Below the pieces are notes generated by a model that saw only the letters and a list, made by a program, of their open reading frames with translations, did not search any database and had not been told where the DNA came from. Positions 23,919 to 36,476 of a DNA stretch of 64,000 bases are shown here, in pieces. Within the stretch, counting starts at the first letter, position 1; each line of letters starts with the position of its first letter. Source of the DNA: Symsagittifera roscoffensis (taxonomy: Eukaryota > Xenacoelomorpha > Acoela > Convolutidae); assembly GCF_963678635.1 (NCBI RefSeq), contig NC_087063.1, forward strand, positions 29,832,599 to 29,896,598. Direction: 5' to 3'. Position numbers and translations under genes: made by a program.

Positions 23919-24787
23919 GCGGAACCAATCTGTTAAGTTGAACAATTTGATATCTTGGCCTTTCATTGCTCTCTTTTTAGAAAACTTCCAGGTTGTTCAG
24001 CCTTTATTCTTATTTGCCCGTTTTTTCTTACAACCTGGGAACATTGGACACTGGTTGACCCCATCATATTCTCTCAGGGCAGTCACCAAAGTTCAGCTGA
24101 ATTAAAGGCTGTTGCCGAGCTGAATATGATCTCAGCTGCAATTGGTAAGTCTCTCATTCAATTCAGAGATAAAAACCAAAACTTGTGGACCACAAATTGC
24201 TTCTTTGTCGTTCTCGTCACTTAAAAGCACAGTTTTTTGTTGCTTACTTGCATTGCCGCCTTTAGTACTATACTAATGGAAATATTACCTACTCCTGATC
24301 TTCTTTTCTATAAAACTTCTATAATTAATATAGCCTAACCTAAGTTCCGCTGCTAATGCTGTTCGCCCACTCAAATTCTGTAAATTTCTATGATTCAACG
24401 CGTCTCTTAATTAGCCCGTTGTTTCAAAATTGTCTTTACGGCTTTCCACACAGCGGCTTCATTAGGTTCGGGAGATCTCTACTATACAAATTATCGTAGA
24501 TGGCGTTCAGTTTTGTTTGTCTCTGTACCCCTTTAGCCATCGACAAATATTGCATTCCATCCAAGTCGGCTGCTACCAACATGACCGCATCTGGCCAGAG
24601 TAAAGCTTTTGAGGTAATGAAGTAGTCTGAATTCCCAATGATTTAAATTTCGCCTGCTCCATTTTAGCTTTGTCTTACGCCGCTAAACGGGGCTCGTCCG
24701 CTGAAAACTCCAACTCGCCGTAGCAATCCCCGTCAACTCCTTGTGCTACTAATTTCAGGTATGTCTATCTTTACTTGACGCGGGCAG
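23919..24787. repeat. Short satellite unit, higher-order position 1b
   Basis: Shares private variants with the unit at 25,657 (AATTAAAGGCTG at about 24,101 and CTCATTCAATTCAG at about 24,152). Confidence 0.85.
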
Positions 24788-25656
24788 GCGGAACCAATCT
24801 GTTATGTTGAACAATTTGATATCTTGGCCTTTCATTGCTCTCTTTTTAGAAAACTTCCAGGTTTTTCAGCCTTTATTCTTATTTGGCCGTTTTTTCTTTA
24901 AGCCTGCGAACATTGGACACTGGTTGACCCCATCATATTCTCTCAGGGCAGTCACCAAAGTTCAGCTGAATTCAAGGCTGTTTCCGAGCTGAATATGATC
25001 TCAGCTGCAATTGGTAAGTCTCTCAACCAATTCAGAGATAAAAACCAAAACTCGTGGTCCACAAATTGCTTCTTTGTCGTTCTCGTCACCTAAAAGCACA
25101 GTTTTTTGTTGCTTACTTGCATTGCCGCCTTTAGTACTATACTAATGGAAATATTACCTACTCCTGATCTTCTTTTCTATAAAACTTCTATAATTAATAT
25201 AGCGTAACCTAAGTTCCGCTGCTAATGCTGTTCGCCCACTCAAATTCTGTAAGCTTCTATGATTCAACGCGTCTCTTAATTAGCCCGTTGTTTCAAAATA
25301 GTCTTTACGGCTTTCCACACAGCGGCTTCATTAGGTTCGGGAGATCTCTACTATACAAATTATCGTAAATGGCGTTCAGTTTTGTTTGTCTCTGTACCCC
25401 TTTGGCCATCGACAAATATTGCATTCCATCCAAGTCGGCTGCTACCAACATGACCGCATCTGGCCAGAGCAGTGCTTTTGAGGTAATGAAGTAGTCTGAA
25501 TTCCCGAAGATTTAAACTTCGCCTGCTCCATTTTAGCTTTGTCTTACGCCGCTAAACGGGGCTCGTCCGCTGAAAACTCCAACTCACCGTAGCAATCCCC
25601 GTCAACTCCTTGTGCTATTAATTTCAGGTATGTCTTTCTTTACTTGACGTTGGCAG
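24788..25656. repeat. Short satellite unit, higher-order position 2a
   Basis: Partner of 23,043-23,918 at a distance of 1,745 bp. Confidence 0.85.
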
Positions 25657-26524
25657 GTGGAACCAATCTGTTAAGTTGAACAATTTGATATCTTGGCCTT
25701 TCATTGCTCTCTTTTTAGAAAACTTCCAGGTTGTTCAGCCTTTATTCTTATTTGGCCGTTTTTTCTTACAACCTGGGAACATTGGACACTGGTTGACCCC
25801 ATCATATTCTCTCAGGGCAGTCACCAAAGTTCAGCTGAATTAAAGGCTGTTGCCGAGCTGAATATGATCTCAGCTGCAATTGGTAAGTCTCTCATTCAAT
25901 TCAGAGATAAAAACCAAAACTTGTGGACCACAAATTGCTTCTTTGTCGTTCTCGTCACTTAAAAGCACAGTTTTTTGTTGCTTACTTGCATTGCCGCCTT
26001 TAGTACTATACTAATGGAAACATTACCTACTCCTGGTCTTCTCTTCTATAAAACTTCTATAAATAATATAGCCTAACCTAAGTTCCGCTGCTAATGCTGT
26101 TCGCCCGCTCAACATCTGTAAACTTCTATGATTCAACACGTCTCTTAATTAGCCCGTTGTTTCCAAATAGCCTTTACGGCTTTCCACACAGCGGCTTCAC
26201 TAGGTTTGGGAGATCTCTACTATACAAACTATCGTAAATGGCGTTCAGTTTTGTTTGTCTCTGTACCCCTTAGCCATCGACAAATATTGTATTCCATCCA
26301 AGTCGGCTGCTACCAACATGACCGCATCTGGCCAGAGCAGTGCTTTCGAGGTAATCAAGTAGTCTGAATTCCCAATGTTTTAAATTTCACCTGCTCCATT
26401 TTAGTTTTGTCTTACGCCGCTAAACGAGGCTCGTAAGCTGAAAACTCCAACTCGCCGTAGCAATCCCCGTCAACTCCTTGTGCTACTAATTTCAGGTATG
26501 TCTTTCTTTACTTGACGTGGGCAG
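25657..26524. repeat. Short satellite unit, higher-order position 2b
   Basis: Partner of 23,919-24,787 at a distance of 1,738 bp. Its anchor reads GTGGAACC. Confidence 0.85.
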
Positions 26525-27393
26525 GCGGAACTAATGTGTTATGATGAACAGTTTGATATCTTGGCCGTTCATTGCTCTCTTTTTAGAAAACTTCCATTTT
26601 GTTCAGCATTTATTCTTATTTGGCCGTTATTTCTTACAACCTGCGAAGATTGGACACTGGTTGACCCCATCATATTCTCCCAGGGCAGTCACCAAAGTTC
26701 AGCTGAATTCAAGGCTGTTGCCGAGCTGAATATGATCACAGCTGCAATTGGTAAGTCTATCAACCAATTCAGAGATAAAAACCAAAACTCGTGGTCCACA
26801 AATTGCTTCTTTGTCGTTCTCGTCACTTAAAAGCACAGTTTTTTGTTGCTTACTTGCATTGCCGCCTTTAGTACTATACTAATGGAAATTTTACCTACTC
26901 CTGGTCTTCTCTTCTATAAAACTTCTATAATTAATATAGCCTAACCTAAGTTCCGCTGCTAATGATGTTAGCCCACTCAAATTCTGTAAACTTCTATGAT
27001 TCAACACGTCTCTTAATTAGCCCGTTGTTTCCAAATAGTCTTTACGGCTTTCCACACAGCGGCTTCGCTAGGTTCGGGAGATCTCTACTATACAAATTAT
27101 TGTAAATGGCGTTCAGTTTTGTTTGTCTCTGTACCCCTTTGGCCATCGACAAATATTGCATTTCATCCAAGTCGGCTGCTACCAACATGACCGCATCTGG
27201 CCAGAGCAGTGCTTTCGAGGTAATCAAGAAGGCTGAATTCCCAATGATTTAAATTTCGCCTGCTCCATTTTAGCTTTGTCTTGCGCCGCTAAACGAGGCT
27301 CGTCCGCTGAAAGCTCCAACTCACCGTAGCAATCCTCGTCAACTCCTTGTGCTACTAATTTCAGGTATGTCTTTCTTTACTTGACGTGGGCAG
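26525..27393. repeat. Short satellite unit
   Basis: Anchor reads GCGGAACTAATGTG. Minus frame 27,042-27,227 repeats the PDAVMLVAADLDEMQ block with the same M-to-E variant as the unit at 19,443, suggesting a shared origin of these two. Confidence 0.85.
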
Positions 27394-28261
27394 GCGGAAC
27401 CAATCTGTTATGTTGAACAGTTTGATATCTTGGCCTTTCATTGCTCTCTTTTTAGAAAACTTCCAGGTTGTTCAGCCTTTATTCTTATTTGGCCGTTTTT
27501 TCCTACAACCTGCGAACATTGGACACTGGTTGACCCCATCATATTCTCTCAGGGCAGTCACCAAAGCTCAGCTGAATTCAAGGCTGTTGCCGAGCTGAAT
27601 ATGATCTCAGCTGCAATTGGTAAGTCTCTCAACCAATTCAGAGATAAAAACCAAAACTCGTGGTCCACAAATTGCTTCTTTGTCGTTCTCGTCACTTAAA
27701 AGCACAGTTTTTTGTTGCTTACTTGCATTGCCGCCTTTAGTACTATACTAATGGAAATATTACCTACTCCTGGTCTTCTCTTCTATAAAACTTCTATAAT
27801 TAATATAGCCTAACCTAAGTTCCGCTGCTAATGCTGTTCGCCCACTCAAATTCTGTAAATTTCTAAGATTCAACACGTCTCTTAATTAGCCCGTTGTTTC
27901 CAAATAGTCTTTACGGCTTTCCACACAGCGGCTTCATTAGGTTCGGGAGATCTCTACTATACAAATTATCGTAAATGGCGTTCAGTTTTCTTTGTCTCTG
28001 TACCCCTTAGCCATCGACAAATATTGCATTCCATCCAAGTCGGCTGCTACCAACATGACCGCATCTGGCCAGAGCAGTACTTTCGAGGTAAACAAGTAGT
28101 CTGAATTCCCAATGATTTAAATTTCACCTGCTCCATTTCAGCTTTGTCTAACGCCGCTAAACGAGGCTCTTCCGCTGAAAACTCCAACTAACCGTAGCAA
28201 TCCCCGTCAACTCCTTGTGCTACTAATTTCAGGTATGTCTTTCTTTACTTGACGTGGGCAG
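27394..28261. repeat. Short satellite unit
   Basis: Canonical. Its right half carries CAGTACTTTCGAGGTAAACA (about 28,077), also seen in 20,312-21,180 and 23,043-23,918. Confidence 0.85.
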
Positions 28262-29130
28262 GCGGAACCAAACTGTTATGTTGAACAATTTGATATCTTG
28301 GCCTTTCATTGCTCTCTTTTTAAAAAACTTCCAAGTTGTTCAGCCTTTATTCTTATTTGGCCGTTTTTTCTTACAACCTGCGAACATTGGACACTGGTTG
28401 ACCCCATCATATTCTCTAAGGGCAGTCACCAAAGTTCAGCTGAATTCAAGGCTGTTGCCGAGCTGAATATGATCTCAGCTGCAATTGGTAAGTCTCTCAG
28501 CCAATTCAGAGATAAAAACCAAAACTCGTGGTCCACAAATTGCTTCTTTGTCGTTCTCATCACTTAAAAGCACAGTTTTTTGTTGCTTACTTGCATTGCC
28601 GCCTTTAGTACTATACTAATGGAAATATTACCTACTCCTGGTCTTCTCTTCTATAAAACTTCTATAATTAATATAGCCTAACCTAAGTTCCGCTGCTGAT
28701 GCTGTTCGCCCACTCAAATTCTGTAAACTTCTATGATTCAACACGTCTCTTAATTAGCCCGTTGTTTCCAAATAGTCTTTACAGCTTTCCACACAGCGGC
28801 TTCACTAGGTTCGAGGGATCTCTACTATACAAATTATCGTAAAAGGCGTTCAGTTTTGTTTGTTTCTGTACCCCTTTAGCCTTCGACAAATATTGCATTC
28901 CATCCAAGTCGACTGCTACCAACATGACCGCGTCTGGCCAGAGCAGTGCTTTCGAGGTAATCAAGTAGTCTGAACTCCCAATGATTCAGATTTTGCCTGC
29001 TCCATTTTAGCTTTGTCTTACGCCGCTAAACGAGGCTCGTCCGCTGAAAACTCCAACTCACCGTAGCAATCCCCGTCAACTCCTTGTGCTACTAATTTCA
29101 GGTATGTCTTTCTTTACTTGACGTCGGCAG
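28262..29130. repeat. Short satellite unit
   Basis: Canonical. Minus frame 28,779-28,964 keeps the block with changes (AVDLDGM, KAKGVQKQ). Confidence 0.85.
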
Positions 29131-30000
29131 GCGGAACCAATCTGTTATGTTGAACAATTTGATATCTTGGCCTTTCATTGCTCTCTTTTTAGAAAACTTC
29201 CAGGTTGTTCAGCCTTTATTCCTATTTGGTCTTTTTTTCTTACAACCTGCGAGCATTGGACGCTGGTTGACCCCATCATATTCTCTCAGGGCAATCACCA
29301 AAGTGTAGCTGAATTCAAGGCTGTTGCCGAGCTGAATATGATCTCAGCTGCAATTGGTAAGTCTCTCAACCAATTCAGAGATAAAAACAAAAAAAACATG
29401 GTCCACAAATTGCTTCTTTGTCGTTCTCGTCACTTAAAAGCACAGTTTTTTGTTGCTTACTTGCATTGCCGCCTTTAGTACTATACTAATGGAAATATTA
29501 CATACTCCTGATCTTCTTTTCTATAAAACTTCTATAATTAATATAGCCTACCCTAAGTTCCGCTGCTAATGCTGTTCGCCCACTCAAATTCTGTAAACTT
29601 CTATGATTTAACACGTCTCTTAATTAGCCCGTTGTTTCCGAATAGTCTTTACGGCTTTCCACACAGCGGCTTCACTAGGTTCGAGAGATCTCTACTATAC
29701 AAGTTATCGTAAATGGCGTTCAGTTTTGTTTGTCTCTGTACCCCTTTAGCCATCGACAAATATTGCATTCCATCCAAGTCGGCTGCTACCAACATGACCG
29801 CATCTGGCCAGAGCAGTGATTTCGAGGTAATCAAGTAGTCTGAATTCCCAATGATTTAAATTTCGCCTGCTCCATTTTAGCTGTGTCTTACGCCGCTAAA
29901 CGAGGCTCGTCCGCTGAAAACTCCAACTCACCGTAGCAATCCCCGTCAACTCCACGTGCTACTAATTTCAGGTATGTGTTTCTTTACTTGACGTGGGCAG
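29131..30000. repeat. Short satellite unit
   Basis: Shares an A-rich variant (AACAAAAAAAACATGGTCC, about 29,387) with the next unit, marking a recent common origin. Confidence 0.85.
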
Positions 30001-30869
30001 GCGGAACCAATCTGTTATGTTGAACAATTTGATATCTTGGCCTTTCATTGCTCTTTTTTTAGAAAATTTCCAGGTTGTTCAGCCTATATTCTTATTTGCC
30101 GTTTTTTTTTACAACCTGCGAACATTGGACACTGGTTGACCCCATCATATTCTCTCAGAGCAGTCACCAAAGTTCAGCTGAATTCAAGGCTGTTGCCGAG
30201 CTGAATATGATCTCAGCTGCAATTGGTAAGTCTCTCAACCAATTCAGAGATAAAAACAAAAAAAACATGGTCCACAAATTGCTTCTTTGTCGTTCTCGTC
30301 ATTTAAAAGAACAGTTTTTTGTTGCTTAATTGCATTGCCGCCTTTGGTACTATACTAATGGAAATATTACCTACTCCTGGTCTTCTCTTCTATAAAACTT
30401 CTATAATTAATATATCCTAACCTAAGTTCCGCTGCTAATGCTGTTCGCCCACTCAAATCCTGTAAACTTCTATGATTCAACACGTCTCTTAATTAGCCCG
30501 TTGTTTCCAAATAGTCTTTACCGCTTTCCACACTGCGGCTTCACTAGATTCGGGAGATCTCTACTATACAAATTATCGTTAATGGCGTTCAGTTTTGTTT
30601 GTCTCTGTACCCCTTTAGCCATCGACAAATATTGCATTCCATCCAAGTCGGCTGCTACCAACATGACCGCATCTGGCCAGAGCAGTGCTTTCGAGGTAAT
30701 CAAGTAGTCTGACTTCCCAATGATTTAAATTTCGCCTGCTCCATTTTAGCTTTGTCTTACGCCTCTAAACGAGGCTCGTCCGCTGAAAACTCCAACTCAC
30801 CGTAGCAATCCCCGTCAACTCCTTGTGCTACTAATTTCAGGTATGACTTTCTTTACTTGACGTGGGCAG
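30001..30869. repeat. Short satellite unit
   Basis: Shares the A-rich variant with the previous unit. The plus 84-codon frame is shortened at its start. Minus frame 30,518-30,703 intact. Confidence 0.85.
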
Positions 30870-31741
30870 GCGGAACCAATCTGTTATGATGAACAGTTTG
30901 ATATATTTGGCCTTTCATTGCTCTCTTTTTAGAAAACTTCCAAGTTGTTCAGGCTTTATTCTTTTTTGGCCGTTTTTTTATTCAACCTGCGAACATTGGA
31001 CACTGGTTGAACCCATCATATTCTCTCAGGGCAGTCACCAAAGTTCAGCCGAACTCAAGGCTGTTGCCGAGCTGAATATGATCTCAGCTGCAATTGGTAA
31101 GTCTCTCAACCAATTGAGAGATAAAAACCAAAACTCGTGGACCACAAATTGCTTCTTTGTCGTTCTCGTCACTTAAAAGCACAGTTTTCTGTTGCTTACT
31201 TGCATTGCCGCCTTTAGTACTATACTAATGGAAATATTACCTACTCCTGGTCTTCTCTTCTATAAAACTTCTATAATTAATATAGCCTAACCTAAGTTCC
31301 GCTGCTAATGCTGTTCGCCCACTCAAATTCTGTAAACTTTTATGATTCAACACGTCTCTTAATTAGCCCGTTGTTTCCAAATAGTCTTTACGGCTTTCCA
31401 CACAGCGGCTTCACTAGGTTCGGGAGATCTCTACTATACAAATTATCGTAATTGACGTTCAGTTTTGTTTGTCTCTGTACCCCTTTAGGCATCGACAAAT
31501 ATTGCATCCGATCCAAGTCGGCTGCTACCAGCAACCAACATGACCGCATCTGGCCAGGGCAGTGCTTTCGAGGTAATCAAGTAGTCTGAATTCCCAATGA
31601 TTTAAATTTCGCCTGCTCCATTTTAGCTTTGTCTTACGCCGCTAAACGAGCCCCGTCCGCTGAAAACTCCAACTCACCGTAGCAATCCCCGTCAACTCCT
31701 TGTATGTTTCAGGTACGTCTTTCCTTACTTGAGGTGGGCAG
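30870..31741. repeat. Short satellite unit with small local duplication
   Basis: Contains CTACCAGCAACCAACATGACC near 31,526, a 6-bp insertion in the AADLD codons of the minus block. The next anchor follows at 872 bp. Confidence 0.8.
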
Positions 31742-31892
31742 GCGGAACCAATCTGTTATGTTGAACAATTTGTTATCCTGGCTTTTCATTGCTCTCTTTT
31801 TAGAAAATTTCCAGGTTGTTCAGCCTTTATTCTTATTTGGCCGTTTTTTTCTTGTAATTTCAGGTATGTCTTTCTTTACTTGACGTGGGCAG
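31742..31892. repeat. Partial unit, 151-bp local tandem duplication
   Basis: The stretch from TTTCAGGTA through the GCGGAACC anchor to TTTTTTCTT is present twice in a row (about 31,709-31,858 and 31,859 onward). Confidence 0.8.
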
Positions 31893-32657
31893 GCGGAACC
31901 AATCTGTCATGTTGAACAATTTGTTATCTTGGCCTTTCATTGCTCTCTTTTTAGAAAACTTCCAGGTTGTTCAGCCTTTATTCTTATTTGGCCGTTTTTT
32001 CTTACAACCTGCGAACATTGGACACTGGTTGACCCCATCATATTGTCTCAGGGCAGTCGCCAAAGTTCAGCTGAATTCAAGGCTGTTGCCGAGCTGAATC
32101 TGATCTCAGCTGCAATTGGTACGTCTTTCAACCAATGCAGAGAAAAAAACCAAAACTCGGGGTCCACAAATTGCTTCTTTGTTGTTCTTGTCACTTAAAA
32201 GCACAGTTTTTTGTTGCTTACTTGCATTGCCGCCTTTGAAACTATACTAATGGAATAATTGCCTACTCCTGGTCTACTCTTCTATAAAACTTCTACAATT
32301 AATATAGCCTAACCTAAGTTCCGCTGCTAATGTTGTTCTCCAACTCAAATTCTGTAATTTTCTAAGATTCAACACGTCTCTTAATTAGCCGGTTGTTTCC
32401 AAATAGTCTTTACGGCTTTCCACACAGCGGCTTCACTAGGTTCGGGATATCTCTACATGCAAATGATCGGAAATGGTGTGCAGTTATGTTTGTCTCTGTA
32501 CTCTTTTACCCATCGACAAACATTGCAACCGATTCAAGTCGGCTGCTAGCCACATGACCAAATCAGGCCAGAGCAGTGTTTTCGAGGTAATCAAGTAGTC
32601 TGAATTCCCAATGATTTAAACTTCGCCTGCTCCATTTTAGCTTTATCTTACGCCGCT
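31893..32657. repeat. Short satellite unit, divergent right half
   Basis: The right half (about 32,330-32,620) is the most diverged in the array (TGTTGTTCTCCAACTC, GGTTCGGGATATC) and resembles the U4/U5 gene X copies and the units beyond 33,900 more than the units to its left. Confidence 0.75.
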
Positions 32658-33142
32658 AAATGAGGCTCGTCCGCTAAAAAGACCAACTCTCCGTAGCAAT
32701 CCACGTCACTTTCTTGTACTACTAATTCAATGCTTTTCTTTACTTGACGTGGGCAGGCTGAATCTATTGCCGAGCTGAATCTATTCTCAGCTGCAACTGG
32801 TAAGTCTCTCAACCAATTCAGAGATGAAAACCAAAACTCGGGGTCCACAAATTGCTTCTTTGTTGTTCTTGTCACTTGCAAACACAGTTTTTTGTTGCCT
32901 ACTTGCATTGCCGCCTTTAGTACTAAACTAATGGAAATATTGCCTACTCTTGGTCTTCTTTTCTATAAAACTTCTTTGATCAATATAGCCTAACCTAAGT
33001 TCCGCTGCTAATGCTGTTCTCCAACTCAAATTCTGTAATTTTCTGTGATTCAACACGTCTCTTAATTAGCCGGTTGTTTCCTAAGAGTCTTTACGACTTT
33101 CCACACAGCGGCTCCACTAGGTTCGGGAGATCTCTACTATGC
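32658..33142. repeat. 485-bp tandem duplication, copy 1
   Basis: A deletion-bearing unit: the anchor is fused to downstream sequence (GGGCAGGCTGAATCTATTGCC, about 32,749). Minus frame 32,648-32,908 spans VDPEFWFSSLNWLRDLPVAA and ELVVQESDVDCYGELVF. The boundaries lie at AAATGAGG (32,658) and AAATGAGG (33,143). Confidence 0.85.
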
Positions 33143-33627
33143 AAATGAGGCTCGTCCGCTAAAAAGACCAACTCTCCGTAGCAATCCACGTCACTTTCTT
33201 GTACTACTAATTCAATGCTTTTCTTTACTTGACGTGGGCAGGCTGAATCTATTGCCGAGCTGAATCTATTCTCAGCTGCAACTGGTAAGTCTCTCAACCA
33301 ATTCAGAGATGAAAACCAAAACTCGGGGTCCACAAATTGCTTCTTTGTTGTTCTTGTCACTTGCAAACACAGTTTTTTGTTGCCTACTTGCATTGCCGCC
33401 TTTAGTACTAAACTAATGGAAATATTGCCTACTCTTGGTCTTCTTTTCTATAAAACTTCTTTGATCAATATAGCCTAACCTAAGTTCCGCTGCTAATGCT
33501 GTTCTCCAACTCAAATTCTGTAATTTTCTGTGATTCAACACGTCTCTTAATTAGCCGGTTGTTTCCTAAGAGTCTTTACGACTTTCCACACAGCGGCTCC
33601 ACTAGGTTCGGGAGATCTCTACTATGC
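33143..33627. repeat. 485-bp tandem duplication, copy 2
   Basis: I see no difference from copy 1 over the stretches compared. It ends where AAATGA recurs at 33,628, so the duplication was bounded by about 6 bp of shared sequence. Confidence 0.85.
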
Positions 33628-33927
33628 AAATGATCGTAAATAGCGTTCAGTTTTGTTTGTCTCTGTACCCCTTTAGCCATCGACAAATATTGCATCCGAT
33701 CCAAGTCGGCTGCTACCAACATGACCGCATCTGGTCAGAGCAGTGCTTTCGAGGTAATCAAGTAGTCTGAACTCCCACTGATTTAGATTTTGCCTGCTCC
33801 ATTTTAGCTTAATCTTACGCCGCTAAATGAGGCTCGTCCGCAGAAAACTCCAACTCTCCGTAGCAAATCCCGTCGACTCCTTGTGCTACTAATTTCAGGT
33901 ATGTCTTTCTTTACTTGACGTGGGCAG
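33628..33927. repeat. Right part of a short satellite unit
   Basis: Completes the unit interrupted by the 485-bp duplication; carries the QTKLNAI and PDAVMLVAADLD blocks on minus. Confidence 0.75.
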
Positions 33928-34768
33928 GCGGAACCAATTTGTTATGTTGAACAATTTGATATCTTGGTTTTTCATTGCTCGTTTTTTAGAAACCTTCCAG
34001 GTCGTTCAGCCTTTATTCTTATTTGGCCGTTTTTTCGTACAACCTGCTAACATTGGACAATGGTTGAACCCATCATATTGTCTCAGGGCAGTCACCAAAG
34101 TTCAGCTGAATTCAAGGCTGTTGCCGAGCTGAATCTGATCTCAGCTGCAATTGGTAAGTCTCTCAACCAATTCACAGATAAAAACCAAAACTCGGGGTCC
34201 ACAAATTGCTTCTTTGTTGTTCTTGTCACTTAAAAGCACAGTTTTTTGTTGCCTACTTGCATTGCCGCCTTTAGTACTATACTAATGGAAATATTGCCTA
34301 CTCTTGGTCTTCTCTTCTATAAAACTTCTTTGATCAATATAGCCTAACCTAAGTTCCGCTGCTAATGCTGTTCTCCAACTCAAATTCTGTAATTTTCTGT
34401 GATTCAACACGTCTCCTAATTAGCCGGTTGTTTCCCAAGAGTCTTTACGGCTTTCCACACAGCGGCTTCACTACGTTCGGGAGATCTCTACTATGCAAAT
34501 GATTCTGTACCCCTTTAGCCATCGACAAATATTGCATCCGATCCAAGTCGGCTGCTACCAACATGACCGCATCTGGCCAGAGCAGTGCTTTCGAGGTAAT
34601 CAAGTAGTCTGAACTCCCAATGATTTAGATTTTGCCTGCTCCATTTTAGCTTAATCTTACGCCGCTAAATGAGGCTCGCCGCTGAAAACTCCAACTCTCT
34701 GGAGCAAATCCCGTCGACTCCTTGTGCTACTAATTTCAGGTATGTCTTTCTTTACTTGACGTGGGCAG
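33928..34768. repeat. Short satellite unit, higher-order position 3a (841 bp)
   Basis: About 28 bp shorter than canonical because AATGATCGTAAATGGCGTTC is reduced to AATGATTCTG near 34,498. Confidence 0.85.
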
Positions 34769-35635
34769 GCGGAACCAATTTGTTATCTTGAACAATTTGC
34801 TATCTTGACCTTTCATTGCTCGTTTTTTCAAAATCTTCCAGGTCGTTCAGCTTTTATTCTTATTTGGTCGTTTTTTCTTACAACCTGCCCACATTGGGCA
34901 AGGATTGACCCCATCATATTGTCTCAGGGCAGTCACCAAAGTTCAGCTGAATTTAAGGCTGTTGCCGAGCTGAATCTGATTTCAGCTGCAATTGGTAAGA
35001 CTCTCAACCAATACAGAGATAAAAACCAAAACTCGGCTCCACAAATTGCTTCTTTGTCGTTCTTGTCACTTAAAAGCACAGTTTTTTGTTGCTTACTTGC
35101 ATTGCCGCCTTTAGTACTATACTAATGGAAATTTTGCCTACTCTTGGTCTTCTCTTCTATAAAACTTCTTTGATCAATATAGCCTAACCTAAGTTCCGCT
35201 GCTAATGCTGTTCTCCAACTCAAATTCTGTAATTTTCTGTGATTCAACATGTCTCTTAATTAGCCGGTTGTTTCCCAAGAGTCTTTACAACTTTCCACAC
35301 AGCGGCTTCACTAGGTTCGGGAGATCTCTACTATGCAAATGATCGTAAATGGCGTTCAGTTTCGTTTGTCTCTGTACCCCTTTAGCCATCGACAAATATT
35401 GCATCCGATCCAAGTCGGCTGCTACCAACATGACCGCATCTGGTCAGAGCAGTGCTTTCGAGGTAATCAAGTAGTCTGAACTCCCACTGATTTAGATTTT
35501 GCCTGCTCCATTTTAGCTTAATCTTACGCCGCTAAATGAGGCTCGCCGCTGAAAACTCCAACTCTCTGGAGCAAATCCCGTCGACTCCTTGTGCTACTAA
35601 TTTCAGGTATGTCTTTCTTTACTTGACGTGGGCAG
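34769..35635. repeat. Short satellite unit, higher-order position 3b
   Basis: Plus frame 34,805-35,125 (106 codons) is the longest in the array. Part of a 1,708-bp dimer repeated from 35,636. Confidence 0.85.
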
Positions 35636-36476
35636 GCGGAACCAATTTGTTATGTTGAACAATTTGATATCTTGGTTTTTCATTGCTCGTTTTTTAGAAA
35701 TCTTCCAGGTCGTTCAGCCTTTATTCTTGTTTGGCCGTTTTTTCGTACAACCTGCTAACATTGGACAATGGTTGAACCCATCATATTGTCTCAGGGCAGT
35801 CACCAAAGTTCAGCTGAATTCAAGGCGGTTGCCGAGCTGAATCTGATCTCAGCTGCAATTGGTAAGTCTCTCAACCAATTCACAGATAAAAACCAAAACA
35901 CGGGGTCCACAAATTGCTTCTTTGTTGTTCTTGTCACTTAAAAGCACAGTTTTTTGTTGCCTATTTGCATTGCCGCCTTTAGTACTATACTAATGCAAAT
36001 ATTGCCTACTCTTGGTCTTCTCTTCTATAAAACTTCTTTGATCAATATAGCCTAACCTAAGTTCCGCTGCTAATGCTGTTCTCCAACTCAAATTCTGTAA
36101 TTTTCTGTGATTCAACACGTCTCCTAATTAGCCGGTTGTTTCCCAAGAGTCTTTACGGCTTTCCACACAGCGGCTTCACTACGTTCGGGAGATTTCTACT
36201 ATGCAAATGATTCTGTACCCCTTTAGCCATCGACAAATATTGCATCCGATCCAAGTCGGCTGCTACCAACATGACCGCATCTGGCCAGAGCAGTGTTTTC
36301 GAGGTAATCAAGTAGTCTGAACTCCCAATGATTTAGATTTTGCCTGCTCCATTTTAGCTTAATCTTACGCCGCTAAATGAGGCTCGCCGCTGAAAACTCC
36401 AACTCTCTGGAGCAAATCCCGTCGACTCCTTGTGCTACTAATTTCAGGTATGTCTTTCTTTACTTGACGTGGGCAG
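35636..36476. repeat. Short satellite unit, higher-order position 4a (841 bp)
   Basis: Carries the same 28-bp deletion as the unit at 33,928, located 1,708 bp away. Confidence 0.85.
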
